This document shows positions 19,857 through 29,500 of a stretch of DNA of 64,000 nucleotides, piece after piece. A program made the translations under genes and the position numbers. The notes beneath the pieces were generated by a model that saw nothing but the letters and a program-made list of their open reading frames with translations, did not search any database and had not been told where the DNA came from. This stretch comes from Bradyrhizobium sp. Ash2021. Lineage in GTDB: Bacteria; Pseudomonadota; Alphaproteobacteria; Rhizobiales; Xanthobacteraceae. The stretch spans positions 5,376,501 to 5,440,500 of the forward strand of contig NZ_CP100604.1 in the NCBI RefSeq assembly GCF_031202265.1, read 5' to 3'. Every line of letters starts with the position of its first letter. The first letter of the stretch is position 1.

Positions 19857-19932
19857 AGGGGCACCGAAGCTGGCCCCTGACAGTAGCGGCGGTGCCGGCG
19901 AATTTTCAACATTGCGCAACATTCGCGTGGTG

Positions 19933-20556
19933 ATGGCCAGTGGCCCCGCTCGCTGTGTGCTGCTGTTCGCGATGCTAACCATCGTCGCGATGGGCTGCTC
20001 CGGCGCGCGGGCCGAAACCCCTGCACCAGTTCCAAAGCCGGCGCAAATCGACCGCAATGGCGTGCTGATCCTGATCCGGTCGTCGCTGCTGGCGCTCGAT
20101 CAGGCCAACAAGACCGGCAATTACACGGTGCTGCGCGACATTGGTGCGCCCGGCTTTCAATCCAACACGGCCGCACGGCTCGGCGAGATCTTTGCCAAGC
20201 TACGCAATGACAATCTCGACCTGTCGGGCGTCGCCGTGATCGATCCGCAGCTCAATTTGCTGCCGCAGATCGAAGCCAACGGCCTGATGCATATGGCGGG
20301 CTTCTTTCCGTCGGTGCCGACCCAGGTCAATTTCGATCTGGCGTTCGCGCCGGTGAACGGGCATTGGCGGCTGTTCGGCATCTCGGTCTCGACCGGACCG
20401 AGCGCGCCCGCCGCACCGACGCCACCCGAGCCACCCGTTGCGCAAAAACAGCCTGCCGCAAATGGTGCCAGACCGCCCGCGGCGGCAAAGCCTGCGCCCG
20501 CGGCCAGGCTCGCACCTGCGGATCACAAGCCGGCCGACAATCAGCCGTCCAAATAG
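19933..20556 (+). CDS. Secreted protein of unknown function, Pro/Ala-rich tail
   Basis: A 207-aa protein with an N-terminal signal peptide (ARCVLLFAMLTIVAMGCSGARAE); cleavage after ARA is likely, and the internal Cys could alternatively be a weak lipobox. Residues 30-160 form a compact domain (QANKTGNYTVLRDIGAPGFQ, VNFDLAFAPVNGHWRLFGIS) resembling NTF2-like or DUF4864-type folds, but I cannot name it. The last 60 residues are rich in Pro, Ala and Lys, suggesting a periplasm- or wall-spanning tail. ATG 19933 is chosen because the signal peptide begins there; the longer frame overlaps the adhesin gene. It follows the adhesin by 76 bases on the same strand and may be co-transcribed. Confidence 0.65.
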   Translation: MASGPARCVLLFAMLTIVAMGCSGARAETPAPVPKPAQIDRNGVLILIRSSLLALDQANKTGNYTVLRDIGAPGFQSNTAARLGEIFAKLRNDNLDLSGVAVIDPQLNLLPQIEANGLMHMAGFFPSVPTQVNFDLAFAPVNGHWRLFGISVSTGPSAPAAPTPPEPPVAQKQPAANGARPPAAAKPAPAARLAPADHKPADNQPSK

Positions 20557-20669
20557 GACGACCTACCAGGCAGCGAGCGGCGACAAATGAATCTTCGACG
20601 AAACCCTGAAGTCGATGACGATGATGTTCGCGACGATGATATTCGAATCATCCCAACGTTGAACACGAT

Positions 20670-20755
20670 CATCGTCAAAACTTGCATCGTCAAAACTTGC
20701 GCGTCAATTATTGACGCCGATTGACCGAGACGATTGTCGTCTTCCGCACTACGCT
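20670..20755 (+). promoter_or_regulatory. Direct-repeat promoter module, copy B (before the 49-aa peptide gene)
   Basis: CATCGTCAAAACTTG occurs twice in perfect tandem (20670-20684 and 20685-20699). The second CGTCAAAACT (20688-20697) is followed after 12 bases by ATTGACG-CCG-ATTGACC (20710-20726), then 23 bases, then TACGCT (20750-20755). The element order and every spacing match copy A at 18220. The next ATG is 114 bases downstream, against 106 in copy A. Confidence 0.6.
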
Positions 20756-20868
20756 TGTGTCGCACTGTGAACGACCTCACAAAGCAAATCGGCCAAGCTT
20801 GATAATATGAAATCAGACTTCGCCATTCGGGTTCGGTTTGGCGAAGACAACAACAATGCGAGGATGCC

Positions 20869-21018
20869 ATGCCCACATTCGTCAGAATGGTCGCCGAACT
20901 TGAGGAGCCCGCGGAATTTCTCAGTGATGATTTCCGTGCGGTAGTCCTGTTCGGCGGCATCGGACTGCTGGTGGCGCTGATCGCGGTGTGCACCGGTGTG
21001 CAGGGCGTATGGCTTTGA
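20869..21018 (+). CDS. 49-aa predicted membrane peptide
   Basis: A short gene encoding 49 residues with an acidic N-terminal half (MVAELEEPAEFLSDDF) and one hydrophobic helix at about residues 25-42 (VVLFGGIGLLVALIAVCTGV). The N-terminal negative charge suggests the N-terminus may face the periplasm, but orientation is uncertain. AGGA lies before ATG 20869; an overlapping ATG at 20864 opens another frame with no hydrophobic segment. It is preceded by promoter module B at the same distance as the adhesin gene from module A, and followed 105 bases later by the bicupin gene. I do not recognise a family. Confidence 0.55.
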   Translation: MPTFVRMVAELEEPAEFLSDDFRAVVLFGGIGLLVALIAVCTGVQGVWL

Positions 21019-21020
21019 GA

Positions 21021-21051
21021 TTGTCGAGCGCGACGCGCGACCAATTATAGT
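21021..21051 (+). promoter_or_regulatory. Weak candidate promoter before the bicupin gene
   Basis: TTGTCG (21021-21026) is followed after 17-19 bases by ATTATA/TATAGT (21044-21051), in a stretch richer in A+T than its surroundings. GGAG precedes the bicupin ATG at 21124. Read-through from module B is equally possible. Confidence 0.25.
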
Positions 21052-21123
21052 TTCGTTTCAGCAATTTCGCGTTGCGCCAGGTTCCAGGCTTTTCGAATCA
21101 CAACGAAAATTGGAGCGCGCACC

Positions 21124-22320
21124 ATGTTTGAACCAAATCGCCGGATTATCCTTCAGTCGATTGCCGTCGGCGCCGGTACCTTCGCCGCCTCACAATCCTT
21201 TGCCGTTGGAAACGACGGACATGCAGCCGGATATGACGTTTCCGCCGCCTCGGAATACCTGAAGACGATTCCGCGCAAATCCGGCGATCCCGTGGTCTTT
21301 ACGGCCTCCCTCGACAAGGGGCCGATCAAGGCAACATCCGGGGGGTGGGCACGTGAAGTCACCATGCGCGGACTGCCCATCGCCACCGATATCGCCGGCG
21401 CGCATCTGTTCATAAATGCGGGCGGTGCCCGCGAGATGCATTGGCACAATTCAGCCGAGTGGGCCTACGTCGTCGATGGCCTTTGCCAGGTGACGGTGGT
21501 CGACCCCGAGGGTGTAGCCGAGGTCGTCAATCTCGGGCCGGGTGATCTCTGGTACTTCCCCAAAGGCCACAGCCACGCAATCCAGACCCTCGGCCCGTCG
21601 CCGTGTCACGCGATCCTTGCCTTCGACGATGGACTGTATTCGGAACACGGCACGTTCGGCATCAGCGACTGGATGAGCCGTTACGATACAAAGGCCCTTT
21701 CGCAGGCATTCGGCGTCTCGGATGAGGCTTTCGCACAGATCCCCAAGGCCGAGACCTACATCATGCAGGGCGAGCTGCTGGCTCTCGATGGTCCGCAGGC
21801 GCGTTCCGCCCGCGAGTTGGAGCACGCGCGAACCCATCGCCACGCCATGATGGCGCAGAAGCCGAAAGTGAGCACGCCGGGCGGCGCGCTCTACATCGCG
21901 TCTTCAAAGGAATTTCCGATGTCGACGACGTTGACGGGAATGGTTCTGAAGTTGAAGCACGCTGCGATGCACGAACCGCATTGGCACACCGATGCCAATG
22001 AATGGCATTATGTATTAAAGGGGCGAACGCGGGTCACGCTGTTCGCGCCCGACAAGCGGGTCGCTGTGGCCGAGCTTTCGCCGGGCGAGTGCGCCTACAT
22101 ACCTCGCGGTTGCGGACACTCCATTCAAAACGTGGGTCCGGAGGACGCTGAAATCGTCGGCGTGCTGGACAGCGGCACCTACCACGAAAGCTCTCTGTCA
22201 GAATGGCTGGCGAAGGCGCCGCGCCATCTGCTCGCCAATAATTTTGGCGTCGCGGAAAAGGACGTCGCCAACTTCAACAGGAAACGCATGGTGATTTCCG
22301 CCCCGATCACGCCGACTTGA
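21124..22320 (+). CDS. Bicupin, oxalate decarboxylase family
   Basis: A 398-aa exported protein with two cupin domains, each able to bind one manganese. The first has HWHNSAEWAYVVDG and GHSHAIQ (about residues 104-155). The second has PHWHTDANEWHYVLKG and GCGHSIQ (about 280-335). The lid segment DDGLYSEHGTFGISDWMSR corresponds to the SENST region of Bacillus OxdC, and its Glu, the proposed catalytic acid, is present, though the lid reads SEHGT. This fits decarboxylation (oxalate to formate and CO2) or oxidation of oxalate; which one cannot be told. The N-terminus NRRIILQSIAVGAGTFAAS looks like a twin-arginine signal, so it would act outside the cytoplasm. It follows the 49-aa peptide gene by 105 bases. 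Confidence 0.88.
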   Translation: MFEPNRRIILQSIAVGAGTFAASQSFAVGNDGHAAGYDVSAASEYLKTIPRKSGDPVVFTASLDKGPIKATSGGWAREVTMRGLPIATDIAGAHLFINAGGAREMHWHNSAEWAYVVDGLCQVTVVDPEGVAEVVNLGPGDLWYFPKGHSHAIQTLGPSPCHAILAFDDGLYSEHGTFGISDWMSRYDTKALSQAFGVSDEAFAQIPKAETYIMQGELLALDGPQARSARELEHARTHRHAMMAQKPKVSTPGGALYIASSKEFPMSTTLTGMVLKLKHAAMHEPHWHTDANEWHYVLKGRTRVTLFAPDKRVAVAELSPGECAYIPRGCGHSIQNVGPEDAEIVGVLDSGTYHESSLSEWLAKAPRHLLANNFGVAEKDVANFNRKRMVISAPITPT

Positions 22321-22379
22321 CGTCGGTTTGTTCGGTCGAAATCCGACCGAGGACCGTCAACGGGTTCGGAGGATTGGCA

Positions 22380-22718
22380 ATGACCTCGACTTTTCGAACT
22401 TTCGTCCTTGGACTGCTCCTCCTGATCACCACGAATTGCGTGACTCGGGCGGCGGATCGGTCGGTCACCTTAATGCTCGGTGCGGGGTCCGCACTTGAGG
22501 TGGAGCGGCCGTTCAAAACCGTCCTGATCGGAGATCCCGATATCGTCGATGTACATGCCCGTAGCGACCGCTCGGTTATTCTCGAGCCGCTGAACCCTGG
22601 AACGACGAACCTCGTTTTCGTTGACGAGAGGAGCATCGCGATCAGCAACGTCCGGATCCTGGTTTGCAGCGCAGGCGCGATCCCTGTGAAGTTTGAAGAC
22701 GGTCCCGATTGCGAATAA
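22380..22718 (+). CDS. Secretin N-terminal-domain protein (pilus assembly type)
   Basis: A 112-aa exported protein. The signal peptide (FVLGLLLLITTNCVTRAADR) is followed by a single domain with the motif sequence LEVERPFKTVLIGDPDIVDVHA and PGTTNLVFVDE, which is the short domain at the N-terminus of CpaC/RcpA-type secretins. It stands alone here without a secretin barrel or tad genes. GGAGG precedes ATG 22380. It follows the bicupin by 59 bases on the same strand and may belong to that transcript. It could be a stray periplasmic partner of a pilus or secretin machine encoded elsewhere; its function is unknown. Confidence 0.78.
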   Translation: MTSTFRTFVLGLLLLITTNCVTRAADRSVTLMLGAGSALEVERPFKTVLIGDPDIVDVHARSDRSVILEPLNPGTTNLVFVDERSIAISNVRILVCSAGAIPVKFEDGPDCE

Positions 22719-22746
22719 ACTGAAGCTGCCAGCTGCGAGAAACCGG

Positions 22747-25038
22747 CTAAGTTTCTTCCGGCAGATTTTGCCGCAGGAAGCGATTGAGGTCCGGCTGCAC
22801 CGAGTAAGGCAGCGGAATCGGATCGCCCGCCGGGTCGACCGCCGGATCGAGACAGCGGCGCAACATGCGTGCGAGCTCCGCCCGCCGATAAGGCTTGGTC
22901 AGAAGCGGGATGCCGTGCCCGACGCGGCCCTGCAACGGCAGCGCGCCGTCGGTATATCCTGACGTGAAGAGCACCCTGAGCGACGGCCGCCCGGCCATGA
23001 CCGATTCCGCAAGCTGCCGGCCGTTCATGCTGCCGGGCATCACGATGTCGGTGAACAGCAGATCGAACGCCGCGCCGTCATTGATGATGGCGATGGCCTC
23101 GTCGGCATCAGCGGCAACCATGACCTGGTAGCCAAGGCTCTCGAGCTGGATCGTCACATAGTCGCGAACTTTGCGGTCGTCCTCGACACACAGGATGGTT
23201 TCGTGGCCGCCCTGCACCGGCGGATCGTCCTGCGCCCGCGGCTGCAGCACGCTCGCGTCCGCCTTGGGCAGATAAATCCTGAACGTGGTGCCGCGGCCCT
23301 CCGCGCTGCGGACCTCGACGCTTCCGCCGGACTGCTTGGCGAAGCCGAACACCATGCTGAGCCCGAGCCCGGTCCCCTGCCCCACTTCCTTGGTGGAAAA
23401 GAACGGATCGAAAATCCGGTCGAGAATGCGCGGCGGCATGCCGGTGCCGGTGTCGCTGACCTCGATCGCGACATAGTCGCCGGCGCGTTCGACGCCGCTG
23501 GCCACCGCTTCCGGAACGCCCAATGTGACGTTGCTGGTCGCAAAGGTCAGCCGGCCGCCGAGCGGCATGGCGTCGCGGGCATTGATCGCGAGATTGACGA
23601 GCGCGGAGGTAAGCTGGCTGCTGTCGACGAACGCCGGCCAGACCTCGCCGCTGAGCGCGGTCTCGATTTCGATCTGCTTGCCGAGCGGTGGCGACAGCAG
23701 GCGGACGGCTTCGCGAATGAGCTCGTTGACGTCGATCTCGGCCGGCTGCAGCGGCTGCTTCCGGGCGAACGCAAGCAGGCTTGCCGTGAGCTGCCCCCCG
23801 CGGTCGGCTGCTTCGCTGATCAACTGCGTCACCTTGGCCAGATGCGGAACGTCCCTGACGCCGTCGGCGAGGATTTCGATCGTGCCGGTGATCACGGTCA
23901 GCATGTTGTTGAAGTCGTGGGCGATGCCGCCGGTCAGTTGCCCGAGCGACTCCATCTTTTGCGCCTGGATCAACTGCTCTTCGGCGGCGCGCTGTTGCGT
24001 GATGTCCCTGACAAAGGCGTTGATGATGTAACGGTCACCGCGGCGTAGCGCCGTCAATGACGCTTCGACGACGAATTCGTGGCGGTCCCGGTGCAGCGCG
24101 CGGGCTTCGTATCGCATGCCGGTGGCGCCAGCCGTGGCCTCGTGCAGGAACCGGGCGATCCGCTCCCTGTGCGCGGCGCGGTCCGGTTCGGGAAAAACCA
24201 GCTCCGCCACATTGACGCCGACCGCCTCCGCCCGGGTCCACCCGGTCAGGGACTCCGCCTGCGGGCTCCAGTCGAGGATGACGCCGTTTTCATCGGTCTG
24301 GACGAAGGCGTCGAGCGCGGTCTTGATGATGGACTGCGCCATCTGCTCGCTGTCGACCAGCGCCTGGTGGGCCCGCCTTTGCCCGGTGATATCGCGCAGA
24401 ACCGTGACCGCCCCGCGAAGCTTGCCACGTTCGTCGCGCAACGGCCGCGCGTTGGCGACGATGTACGCCCGCGCGGCCGGCGCTTCGGGTTGCACGGCGA
24501 GTTCGAAATCGTCGACATTCTCGCCACGCAACGCGCGTGCCAGCGGCGAATCCGGAATCGGCATCGGGGTGACGTCGTCGGCAAGGAAACAGGCGAAGGT
24601 TCGCGTTCCCGTCAGGCTGTTGAAACCGGGGGCGACGCCGAGCAACCTCCGCGCCGCGGCGTTGGCAACGACGACCACGCCGTTCTCGTCGGCAACGACG
24701 ACGGAGTCACGGATGCTCTCGACGGTCTTCTCAAGCAGATCCCGCTTGGTGCCGAACTGGGTCGTAAGCTCAGCGAAGGCCGCGGCAAGACCGTCAATCT
24801 CCCCGCAGCCGTCGGATGGTATCGGGACCGTTTCGCCGCGCGACAGGCCTTCGACGGCCCGGGTCATCTGCGTCAGCGGCCTCGACAACGACCTGGCGAT
24901 CCCGGCCGCGAGCACGAGGGCGAGAACAGCCGCAATCGCCACACCGGTCAAATAGTAATGTGCGAACAGGCTGAGCGCGCATGCGGTTGCCACGACCAGC
25001 AACACCATCGCAATCGCAAGGCGGCCCCACAGAGTCAT
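22747..25038 (-). CDS. Hybrid histidine kinase (HAMP, PAS, PAS, HisKA, HATPase, receiver)
   Basis: A 763-aa membrane sensor kinase. Two adjacent hydrophobic segments lie at about residues 5-45 with almost no periplasmic loop, so sensing is probably intramembrane or cytoplasmic. HAMP follows ([18 protein letters not shown]), then two PAS domains (about 105-215 and 230-345; [14 protein letters not shown]), HisKA with the phospho-acceptor His in [11 protein letters not shown], and HATPase with [18 protein letters not shown] and [12 protein letters not shown]. The C-terminal receiver has its Asp in [13 protein letters not shown] 25038 ([11 protein letters not shown]) is chosen over an upstream TTG. 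No response regulator gene is adjacent. It converges on the secretin-N-like gene. Confidence 0.92.
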   Translation of the reverse strand: MTLWGRLAIAMVLLVVATACALSLFAHYYLTGVAIAAVLALVLAAGIARSLSRPLTQMTRAVEGLSRGETVPIPSDGCGEIDGLAAAFAELTTQFGTKRDLLEKTVESIRDSVVVADENGVVVVANAAARRLLGVAPGFNSLTGTRTFACFLADDVTPMPIPDSPLARALRGENVDDFELAVQPEAPAARAYIVANARPLRDERGKLRGAVTVLRDITGQRRAHQALVDSEQMAQSIIKTALDAFVQTDENGVILDWSPQAESLTGWTRAEAVGVNVAELVFPEPDRAAHRERIARFLHEATAGATGMRYEARALHRDRHEFVVEASLTALRRGDRYIINAFVRDITQQRAAEEQLIQAQKMESLGQLTGGIAHDFNNMLTVITGTIEILADGVRDVPHLAKVTQLISEAADRGGQLTASLLAFARKQPLQPAEIDVNELIREAVRLLSPPLGKQIEIETALSGEVWPAFVDSSQLTSALVNLAINARDAMPLGGRLTFATSNVTLGVPEAVASGVERAGDYVAIEVSDTGTGMPPRILDRIFDPFFSTKEVGQGTGLGLSMVFGFAKQSGGSVEVRSAEGRGTTFRIYLPKADASVLQPRAQDDPPVQGGHETILCVEDDRKVRDYVTIQLESLGYQVMVAADADEAIAIINDGAAFDLLFTDIVMPGSMNGRQLAESVMAGRPSLRVLFTSGYTDGALPLQGRVGHGIPLLTKPYRRAELARMLRRCLDPAVDPAGDPIPLPYSVQPDLNRFLRQNLPEET

Positions 25039-25237
25039 AACGAATCCAGAAGGATGGATGCGCAACCGATTCCGGCCAGGAACGGCAAACGGCCGGTATT
25101 TCTTTGGCGGCGCCTTCAGATAATGCCTAGTTCCTTAGCCGAGTTCGGCTTCGCGATCCCTAACTTTCAGCCCCGTAGAAGTACGGAGAATGTTTTCCGA
25201 GTGGCTGAACTGGGGGCTGGAAGGTCTGCAGGATCGC

Positions 25238-26305
25238 TCACACCTTGAAAATCCGGGAATACCGCGCCTTGATCTCTTCGCTTTGCGCCTGTACCGCGGC
25301 GGGATCGGCCTTGAGCAGTTTCAGATTGGCCAGCGGAACGTGCGCCCCCTCCTCCTTCACCTCGGCGTGGAACGAGCGATGGGCAAAGACGTCGACCAGC
25401 ATTTGCTGGGTTTCAGCTTGGAAGAAAAAGCTCTGGAACAGTTTTGCCGCATTCGGATTGGGCGCGCTGCGGAAGATCCCGGAGGGAACGATGATCAGGG
25501 GCGAGCCTTCGGCGGCGTAGACCACCTCGACCGGTTTTCCCTGATCCTTGAGCAGCACCAGATTATAATCGTTGCCGTCGGCCATGATGGCACGCTCGCC
25601 GACCAGTATCTTCTTCGGCGGATCGGCTGCCGATTGCACCTGCATGACCTTCTGCTGCGCGAGCTTTTCCAGATACGGCCAGCCGAGATCGCGCGCCAGC
25701 ACAAAGGTCGCGGTCAGGATCGCGCCGCTGTAGCCGGGATGCGCCTTGACCATCTTGCCCTGCCATTTGGCATCAAGCAGATCGGCGTAGCTCTTCGGCG
25801 CGTCCTCGCGTTTGACCAGATCGGTATTGTAGCCGATCACCTCCAGCCACGCGCAGGATGTCGCATACGTGCCGTCCGGGTCGACCTGGTCGGCGGGAAA
25901 ATGCTTCGCGACGTCGTCCGGCATGTAAGGCTGCAGCCAGTCGTTCTTCTTCCAGTCGAGGTAATGCGACGGATCGGTCGAGTTGGCGACGTCGACTGCG
26001 TTGATGCCGCTGCCCTGCTCCTGCGCGATGCGCTGGTAAATCCGCTCGGCCCCGGAGCGCTCGACGCGAACGCTGATCCCCGGATATTTTGCCTCGAAGG
26101 TTCTGGCGAGCCGCTCGGCGGTGTTGAGCTCCAGTGCCGAGTAGAACGAGACCTTGCCTTCCCTGCGCGCGGCCTCGATCAAGGCGGGCGTGACCGCCGT
26201 CGGCGGCGGCGCGGCGGCTTTCAGCGGTTCGGCAAACACCAGGCCTGTGGCCGATACGGCGGAAGCCTTCAGCACGTCGCGTCTCGACCATTTGCGGCCC
26301 GGCAT
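25238..26305 (-). CDS. ABC transporter substrate-binding protein (Fe3+/2-aminoethylphosphonate type), Tat signal
   Basis: A 355-aa periplasmic binding protein. The N-terminus has a full twin-arginine motif (WSRRDVLKASAVSA) with cleavage near LKAAA. The mature part matches solute-binding family 1/6 proteins of the FbpA type (EGKVSFYSALELNTAERLARTF, GYNTDLVK, WQGKMV, AGYNLVLLKDQG-like region). Tyrosine-based iron coordination is not obvious, so the ligand is open. The start at 26305 gives seven bases from GGGGAG; an ATG six bases upstream (26311) is too close to it. No permease or ATPase gene is adjacent, making this an orphan binding protein. Confidence 0.82.
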   Translation of the reverse strand: MPGRKWSRRDVLKASAVSATGLVFAEPLKAAAPPPTAVTPALIEAARREGKVSFYSALELNTAERLARTFEAKYPGISVRVERSGAERIYQRIAQEQGSGINAVDVANSTDPSHYLDWKKNDWLQPYMPDDVAKHFPADQVDPDGTYATSCAWLEVIGYNTDLVKREDAPKSYADLLDAKWQGKMVKAHPGYSGAILTATFVLARDLGWPYLEKLAQQKVMQVQSAADPPKKILVGERAIMADGNDYNLVLLKDQGKPVEVVYAAEGSPLIIVPSGIFRSAPNPNAAKLFQSFFFQAETQQMLVDVFAHRSFHAEVKEEGAHVPLANLKLLKADPAAVQAQSEEIKARYSRIFKV

Positions 26306-26590
26306 CGCCATTCTCCCCAAAATACCCGGCCGTTTCCCGGCCATCGCGATTGTGGGCAGACTATAGCAGATTTCCGGAGCGCCAATTGATCCAAGTCCCG
26401 GCGCCGGCGAGTCCAAGCGAGACTCCCGCCGCGCCGGCGGCTTACGATCTGAAATTTCTCTATGTCGGGCTACCCGATACGATCGCTGGTGGCGGATGAC
26501 GCGCACGGCGCAGATTTCCACCTGATCGCCTGGGCTATCCGCCGATGCTCGCGCAGCGCGTTCGCCAACGCGAGCGGCGGGGCAACTGCG

Positions 26591-29500
26591 TCACACCACG
26601 AGATCATGCGGCACGTGGGCATGGTCCGGAGCGGCAATGTGAGTTGAGTGGTGCCCCGGCAGAGACGCATCAATCGTTTGTGCTTCCTCTGAAATCATCG
26701 GCGTTCCGTGGGCTGCGGCGTTTTCGTGGTGACTGGCCGACCCTGGGGTCAGATCCAAGTCAGCGAGATTGACGACGCCTGGACCATCAGAAGCGGAAAT
26801 CGCGCTGTTGAAGTGGAATGAGTCTCCAAGACCGTGCCCACGGCCAGCCACCGGGCCAAACACCATATCAGAAATTGAGGATGCTTCGGAATGATGCTCG
26901 CCGGTGCCATGCATGGCGGCAACGCCGTGCCCGTCTGCTTCGCCTGAAACCGTCTGACTGCCGCCGTCGCTCTGCGGGTGCCCCGAATGCGCGATCGAGC
27001 CCGCAACCGCGAGCCCGTGATTCCCCGACGCCTCCGGGCCTCCCGAATGATGCTCAACGCTTGAGCCGGTATCGATTGTGTGGCCATGAGTGGCGGCAGC
27101 ATTAATTGTGCCGGCATTTGTCGGGATCAATTCGCCGTTGCCCGCGTGTTGTTGCTCGGCACTGTCGACAGCTGCGTTCGACGCGGTGATATTGATGTTG
27201 CTCACCGCACCATTCAGGGGCACCGCTGCTCCGTCGCCGATCGTCATCGCACTGACGTTATCGAGCACCGGCGCCGGACTGAACGTGAAGTTATTCGCCA
27301 TCGGCCCAGCAAGATGAACGCTATGCGGTGCGATCGAGGGTCCGCTTGCCGGAGTGATAACGGCGTTATCGTTGGCATCTTCGGTCGCGTGCGTCTGGAT
27401 TTCGCCGAAGCTGATAAATCTGTCGTAGCCGATCGAATCAAACCAGCCTCGATCGGCAAAGAAGTTGTTGCCCACGTCGGTCGTAGGCACCGTCCCGTTC
27501 CCGTCGGCGAGGAGCGCTCCGTCATTGGCGGTCCAGTTGGAGGTGGCATCGGCGCTGGTCGTCGCGACGACAGCCCCGTCGGTTACCGCTGTTGCGGCCA
27601 GATCAAGATTGACCGGGTCGCTGGCTACGGCGGCGGGCGCCGTCGCAGGCTCGATGACGAAATCCGACGGCTCAACGGTCGAGATCCCCTGCAAATGGAT
27701 CTCCAGCAGGCTGGAACTTCCGATACTCAGGGTTTGGTCGGTTGGATTGACGTACACGATGGTTTCATTGCTCGTGCCGTCATAGAGCCAGGCAATGGTG
27801 TGCGCCGGCACGGAAGTGCTTGTGGAAGTCAACGCCAGAACGGCGAAGGCAAGTGCGCCGAGCGCCGTCAGGTCGATCTTGTCGGACCCCGACCTGAAAT
27901 CGGTGATGGTGTTGAACGGGCCCGCATGTGAATCCGTCGCCGACAAATAAACGAAGCGGTCGTTTCCATTGCCGCCTGCGAGAAGGTTCGCCGCAAAACC
28001 ACCGATGAAGGTATCGTTCCCGTTATTGCCGTTGATCGTATCGCTTCCCGAGCCGGCGCAGATCGTGTCATCCCCGTCATTGCCCTTGATCGTGTCCTTG
28101 CCGGAGCCACCGTAGAGAACGTCGCTTTTACCGGTGCCGTTGATGGTGTCGTCACCGGCGCCGCCGTAGATGGTCTGGCCCTGGTCACCACCTCCCGCGA
28201 TGCTGTCGTGTCCCGGAGTCCCGAAGAGGAACGGCGGATCGGATATGACGTGCGTCCCTGTGGCCTGGTTGTCGAAATCGTTGGGGTCGGCGTCGCTGGC
28301 GCCGTGGATGGCGATCGTCACCGCCTGTGCAGTACCGTCTGCGCTGTGCACCGTGAAGGTGTCAGTCAGCGTGTCGCCGACCTTGGTGGCATCCACCACG
28401 CTGTTGTTGTTGTCGAGCGTGTAGGTCCACATGCCGGCCGCCGTCATGGTGAAGGCGCCGTAGCCGCCATCGCTCGCCGTCGGCGAACTGACCGCGGTGA
28501 AGGTGTTGAGCGCATTGTCGACGTCGGTGTCGGCGAGCTTGCCGGTAGCCAGCGGCGTGCCGGGCGTGGCGTTGGCGACGCCGCCGATCACCGAGCCGGT
28601 CGCGGCGCCGGAAATGATGGCCGCGTCTTTGCTGCCGTAGGCAAAGTCGATGGTCTGAGCGCTTGCGGCTGCGATCTCCACGGTGGCGCCGCTGTCGACC
28701 GTCACGGTGCCGGAATCCGTCGGGGGGTCCCTGACTTCGGTGCCGGCGCCTCCGTTGACGCTCGTGAAAGTCCACGTGGTACCGGTGTAGTTCCCGGACA
28801 AATGCAGTGTCACATTATTCGCACTATTGCCGTCACTGAAGGTAATCGTGCTGATGTTGGTGCCCGAATTGTACGAGACCGAGGCGGACATGCTTCCCCC
28901 CACAAAGGGAAGCTGCGTGAGGTCGATCAAATCGGCTGACGTGAGGTGCGTGCCGATGTCGGTGCCCGTGATGACCCCCGCGAATTTTCCCCAGTCATCG
29001 ATGATCAGCTTACCCGCGCCCTGCTCGAAGTAAACTATCTGACTGTCGGTCGTGCCCGGAGCAAGCTTACTGCCCGGGGCAAACTCGATCGTGGACCCGC
29101 TGTCGATCCAGACGTTTCCGACTCCGGTAATGGTGCCTGTCACGTGCAGGTAAACATTGGGATCTGCGATGATGGTGCCATTGTTGGTGATAGGCCCGAT
29201 GAAAGTGGCGTTGACTTCTTCCTCCAATTTCCCGTCGTTCTCGAGTTTTCCCGAGTCGCTTACATTGAGGTCGCCGGCGAGCTGCAGGGTTCCATTGACG
29301 ATGATGTCCGTCGATGCCGCGCCGTGCGGTATAGTAAGCGACGCCGCCTGGGCATCCGGTGTGCCCGTGATGATGACCTTGTAATTGGAAGGCGCATTGA
29401 TGGTTGCGTTGATGCTCAAGGTGGGAACAACGCCGCCGCTCCAATTGTCCGGGTCGTTCCAGTCGAGCGTTGGCCCCGGCCCGCCAACTATCAACGACTC

